Positions 7,112-9,321 of a DNA stretch of 9,321 bases are shown here, piece by piece. Origin of the DNA: Candidatus Aegiribacteria sp. (GTDB lineage: Bacteria; Fermentibacterota; Fermentibacteria; Fermentibacterales; JCC-6); contig DAOWNO010000052.1 of the NCBI GenBank assembly GCA_030642525.1, forward strand, positions 1-9,321. Reading direction: 5' to 3'. Position 1 is the stretch's first letter. Each line of letters starts with the position of its first letter. The notes under the pieces are model-generated. The model made no database searches. It was not told where the DNA came from and worked only from the letters and a program-made list of their open reading frames with translations. Both the position numbers and the translations under genes were made by a program.

Positions 7112-7190
7112 TACACTAGAATTATCCTGGTTAATAACAATATTAAGGGTACGATCTATATACGGTAATGCTCTGCTGGGCGCACATAAG

Positions 7191-7226
7191 AGAACACCCC
7201 GCCCCCCTTTCGGGAGACGGGGTTCT
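7191..7226. terminator. GC-rich hairpin between convergent genes, probable bidirectional terminator
   Basis: AGAA 7191-7194 pairs with TTCT 7223-7226, and CCCCG 7197-7201 pairs with CGGGG 7218-7222. An apical CCC/GGG pairing surrounds the TTTC loop. A two-base bulge and an internal loop interrupt the stem. It lies between the phoU stop (7111) and the stop of the minus-strand gene (7240-7238), as expected for a shared terminator. Neither side has a long U-tract, so termination strength is uncertain. Confidence 0.6.
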
Positions 7227-7237
7227 TAACGATTCTA

Positions 7238-9321
7238 CTAATTCCTCCTCACGACAAAGCTTCCTGTGCTGACCTCGGAACCGATGCTGCACTGAAGAAG
7301 GTATACTCCATTAGGTACAGGCGTTCCATCATCCGTACATCCGTTCCAGTGAAGAACACTCCCGGATTCACAATGACCGCTCCAGATCATCCTGCCGGAA
7401 ACATCATAGATCTTCACCAGAGCTTCTTCAGAATATTCAACAACGGGAATAGCGAACATCCAGCCTTCGTGTTCGACACTGCGGATGATCTCTATGGATG
7501 AAGATGCTTTTTCAGATTCCCTGCTGCCGTAAACACTGATCTCTGAAAGACCGGAAGCTTCATGTATCCTGACATAGCGAACAGTCTCTGTTCTGATTGA
7601 TGATTCAGCTGTAAATGGATAGAACTCCTCATCAGAGCCGGCAACTTCTATTAACAGAGAAGATTCAACTATACTGGCAGTCTCATCGGTTCGAATGGAT
7701 TCATCTCTCAGTATGCTTTCAAGGGAAGTGTCTGATATTCTCTCGGGTATCACAGATGATACGGTACATTCCTCACCGAGATCGATGACAATCGCATCCG
7801 CTCCCGGAGATGGTGAGTAGCATATCCCAGTACTGCCATCAGTCAGGCAGCCGGGGTTGCCGGCTGAGAAAACTGCATCACGTAGTGTAGCCGGTTCCGT
7901 TTCAGATGTTCTCTCATGTACCGATGTTCTATCATCATGAGATAAGTCATCTATCCTTTGAGGTTCTATTCTGTCCTTGAACTCTTCAATAACAGAACAG
8001 CGAAGAGAAATAACTCCGGAAGGACTGGTGGGAAAACTGATGCTGTTACTGTATTCAGACTCATTGGTGCCGTCAGAGGCTGTAACAACATATACAACCA
8101 AAGAACTTCCCGGAGCAGTAAATCTGTCAAGATATGAAACTGTTCCAGCATGCACTCTGCCTATGAGTGTGTAATCATCCGGGGGGAATTTCCTGAATAT
8201 CTGATAGCTGATAACATCGGTGGGTTCCTGCGGATTGGCCGAGTAGAAGTCATTCACCGACAAAACCCAGTCAAGATTAACTTCACAACCGATAAGTGAG
8301 TACTCTATCTCTCCAGAGAGATCTGTTGGCGGCTCAGGTATCGTATTGTCTACTTCATACAACCCGCTGCGCCAGCTGTCATGCTGGAACTGGCGCCACG
8401 ACATCTTCGCCGGGAAGGAATTGGTACCTAGATCATAGCAGTAGGCGTAGGAATCATTTCCGTCAGCGAACATCAGTTCAAGGCTGTCGTCGTTATCAAG
8501 ATTGGCTATAACAGGCTGACCAGTAATGGTGTTAAGTCCAGGTTCCGTGACAGGATAACCACTGCAGATACTGCCATCGCTGTTGATGGCATACAGATAT
8601 CCATCTCCAGTACCGATAATTATCTCAAGCTCGAAATCCCCATCAATATCCGCTATGGATGGCGATGTTGGATTGCCCGTTACCTCTACCGGAAAACCAG
8701 GAAGAGGATCAAACTGATCTCCATATTCGAAAGCTTCTCCCGACCAGCAGTATACGTGTCCCGTGTTATCAACGGCTACAATGTCAAGAATGCCATCATC
8801 GTTCAAATCGCAGATCCCGGCGGAATTGACGATGGTGCTGCTCACATATAAGGTGTGCTCAAGAGTTCCATAGTTACCATCAAGCACAAATACCCTGCTT
8901 CCTTGTGTTCCCAGGTGCGAACCGACGATTATTTCGCTGATTCCATCACCGTCAATATCGCCAATAACTGGAGAAGCGAAGAAGTAACAGTTAAAGATCT
9001 CTGACTTCCAGATATTCTCACCGTCCGCTGGATCAAGAAGATAAACAGCACTGTCCCAGTACTCCCCCCCGTCGGGAGGAAGAGGGTAATTAGTTATATA
9101 ACCATCGGATGTGCATACGACTATCTCATTGCCGGAATGAATCGAAGAAACATCCCCGGCTGCAGCTGTGCTGGTTACGAAAACTCCGCCAGACTCAAGT
9201 TCACGCTGCCAGATCCGGCTACCACCCAGATAGTCATACATCCATACAGTACATACCGCGTAAGGTTGTGTCAGATCAAGATGCCTGCATATCACTACTT
9301 CGGGATGCTCATCTCCTATAA
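7238..9321 (-). CDS. Large secreted protein: FG-GAP-like repeats, FN3-like, discoidin-like and C-terminal sorting-type domain; N-terminus beyond window
   Basis: The frame is open to the right edge. GTG 9295 is internal, because nine more codons (ending IGDEHPEVV) are readable before it, so the protein starts outside the window. Numbering from that GTG, there are 685 residues. Residues about 50-310 carry integrin-like FG-GAP/VCBS repeats with Ca-binding-style loops: DIDGDGISEIIVG (113), DLNDDGILDIVAV (163), DIDGDFELEIIIG (216), NLDNDDSLELMFA (265). These end in WRQFQHDSWRSGLYE, a common close to such propellers. Residues ~320-425 resemble a fibronectin type III domain (PEPPTDLSG ... SYQIFRK ... 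YVVTASDGTNESEYS). Residues ~475-590 resemble a discoidin/F5-8C domain (CLTDGSTG, AIVIDLGEECTVSSV, VRYVRIHEASGLSEISVYG) but are interrupted by a charged Ser/Glu/Arg-rich stretch. The end (VKIYDVSGRMIWSG, WNGCTDDGTPVPNGVYLL) matches the FlgD-like or type IX secretion sorting fold. It is probably exported and surface-bound or released; the ligand is unknown. No link to phosphate is visible. Confidence 0.85.
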   Translation of the reverse strand, partial: IGDEHPEVVICRHLDLTQPYAVCTVWMYDYLGGSRIWQRELESGGVFVTSTAAAGDVSSIHSGNEIVVCTSDGYITNYPLPPDGGEYWDSAVYLLDPADGENIWKSEIFNCYFFASPVIGDIDGDGISEIIVGSHLGTQGSRVFVLDGNYGTLEHTLYVSSTIVNSAGICDLNDDGILDIVAVDNTGHVYCWSGEAFEYGDQFDPLPGFPVEVTGNPTSPSIADIDGDFELEIIIGTGDGYLYAINSDGSICSGYPVTEPGLNTITGQPVIANLDNDDSLELMFADGNDSYAYCYDLGTNSFPAKMSWRQFQHDSWRSGLYEVDNTIPEPPTDLSGEIEYSLIGCEVNLDWVLSVNDFYSANPQEPTDVISYQIFRKFPPDDYTLIGRVHAGTVSYLDRFTAPGSSLVVYVVTASDGTNESEYSNSISFPTSPSGVISLRCSVIEEFKDRIEPQRIDDLSHDDRTSVHERTSETEPATLRDAVFSAGNPGCLTDGSTGICYSPSPGADAIVIDLGEECTVSSVIPERISDTSLESILRDESIRTDETASIVESSLLIEVAGSDEEFYPFTAESSIRTETVRYVRIHEASGLSEISVYGSRESEKASSSIEIIRSVEHEGWMFAIPVVEYSEEALVKIYDVSGRMIWSGHCESGSVLHWNGCTDDGTPVPNGVYLLQCSIGSEVSTGSFVVRRN

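Noticed and set aside
7098..7126. A possible promoter (TTGACC, 17 bases, ATTATC) that would yield a ~100-base RNA ending at the 7191-7226 hairpin
   Set aside because: The -10 is a poor match, the -35 is inside phoU coding sequence, and nothing else supports a small RNA gene.
1..9321. CRISPR arrays, tRNA or rRNA genes, insertion sequences, phage genes, defence genes
   Set aside because: Reading both strands I found no regularly spaced long repeats, no tRNA-like folds, no transposase or integrase motifs, and no terminal inverted repeats flanking any gene.

Overview
The window is a phosphate-sensing and phosphate-uptake locus from a Gram-negative (diderm) bacterium, followed by part of an unrelated secreted protein gene. 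An outer-membrane porin, a lipoprotein signal and a C-terminal domain resembling the FlgD-like/type IX secretion sorting module point to a diderm. That C-terminal domain, together with integrin-like FG-GAP repeats, fits the wider FCB group and related candidate phyla. This placement is inferred from protein style only; no rRNA or other marker gene is present.

Layout, left to right. Positions 3-863 (+) hold the C-terminal part of a PhoR-type sensor kinase whose start lies outside the window. Positions 864-994 are an intergenic region with an 11-bp-periodic array of TTAACA-like repeats that looks like a Pho box. Positions 995-2059 encode an outer-membrane porin of the phosphate-selective O/P type. 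A strong 13-bp stem-loop separates it from two tandem PstS phosphate-binding proteins, the first a lipoprotein and the second apparently a soluble periplasmic protein. pstC, pstA and pstB follow with tight or overlapping junctions, and then phoU. All genes from the kinase to phoU are on the + strand. A GC-rich hairpin at 7191-7226 lies between phoU and a convergent minus-strand gene. That gene (7240 region to the right edge) encodes a large secreted protein with FG-GAP-like repeats, an FN3-like domain, a discoidin-like domain and a C-terminal sorting-type domain; its N-terminus is outside the window.

How the genes work together: under phosphate limitation the PhoR-type kinase would phosphorylate a PhoB-type regulator (not in the window). 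The regulator would bind the TTAACA array and switch on the porin and, by read-through, the Pst genes. The porin lets phosphate cross the outer membrane, the PstS proteins capture it, PstC/PstA/PstB import it, and PhoU reports transporter state back to PhoR. There is no gene-free stretch longer than about 300 bases.

I see no evidence for a wholly new system. The most notable points are the porin at the head of the pst cluster, the duplicated PstS with different cell-envelope anchoring, the Pho-box array, the stem-loop between porin and pstS, and the unusual domain make-up of the minus-strand protein.
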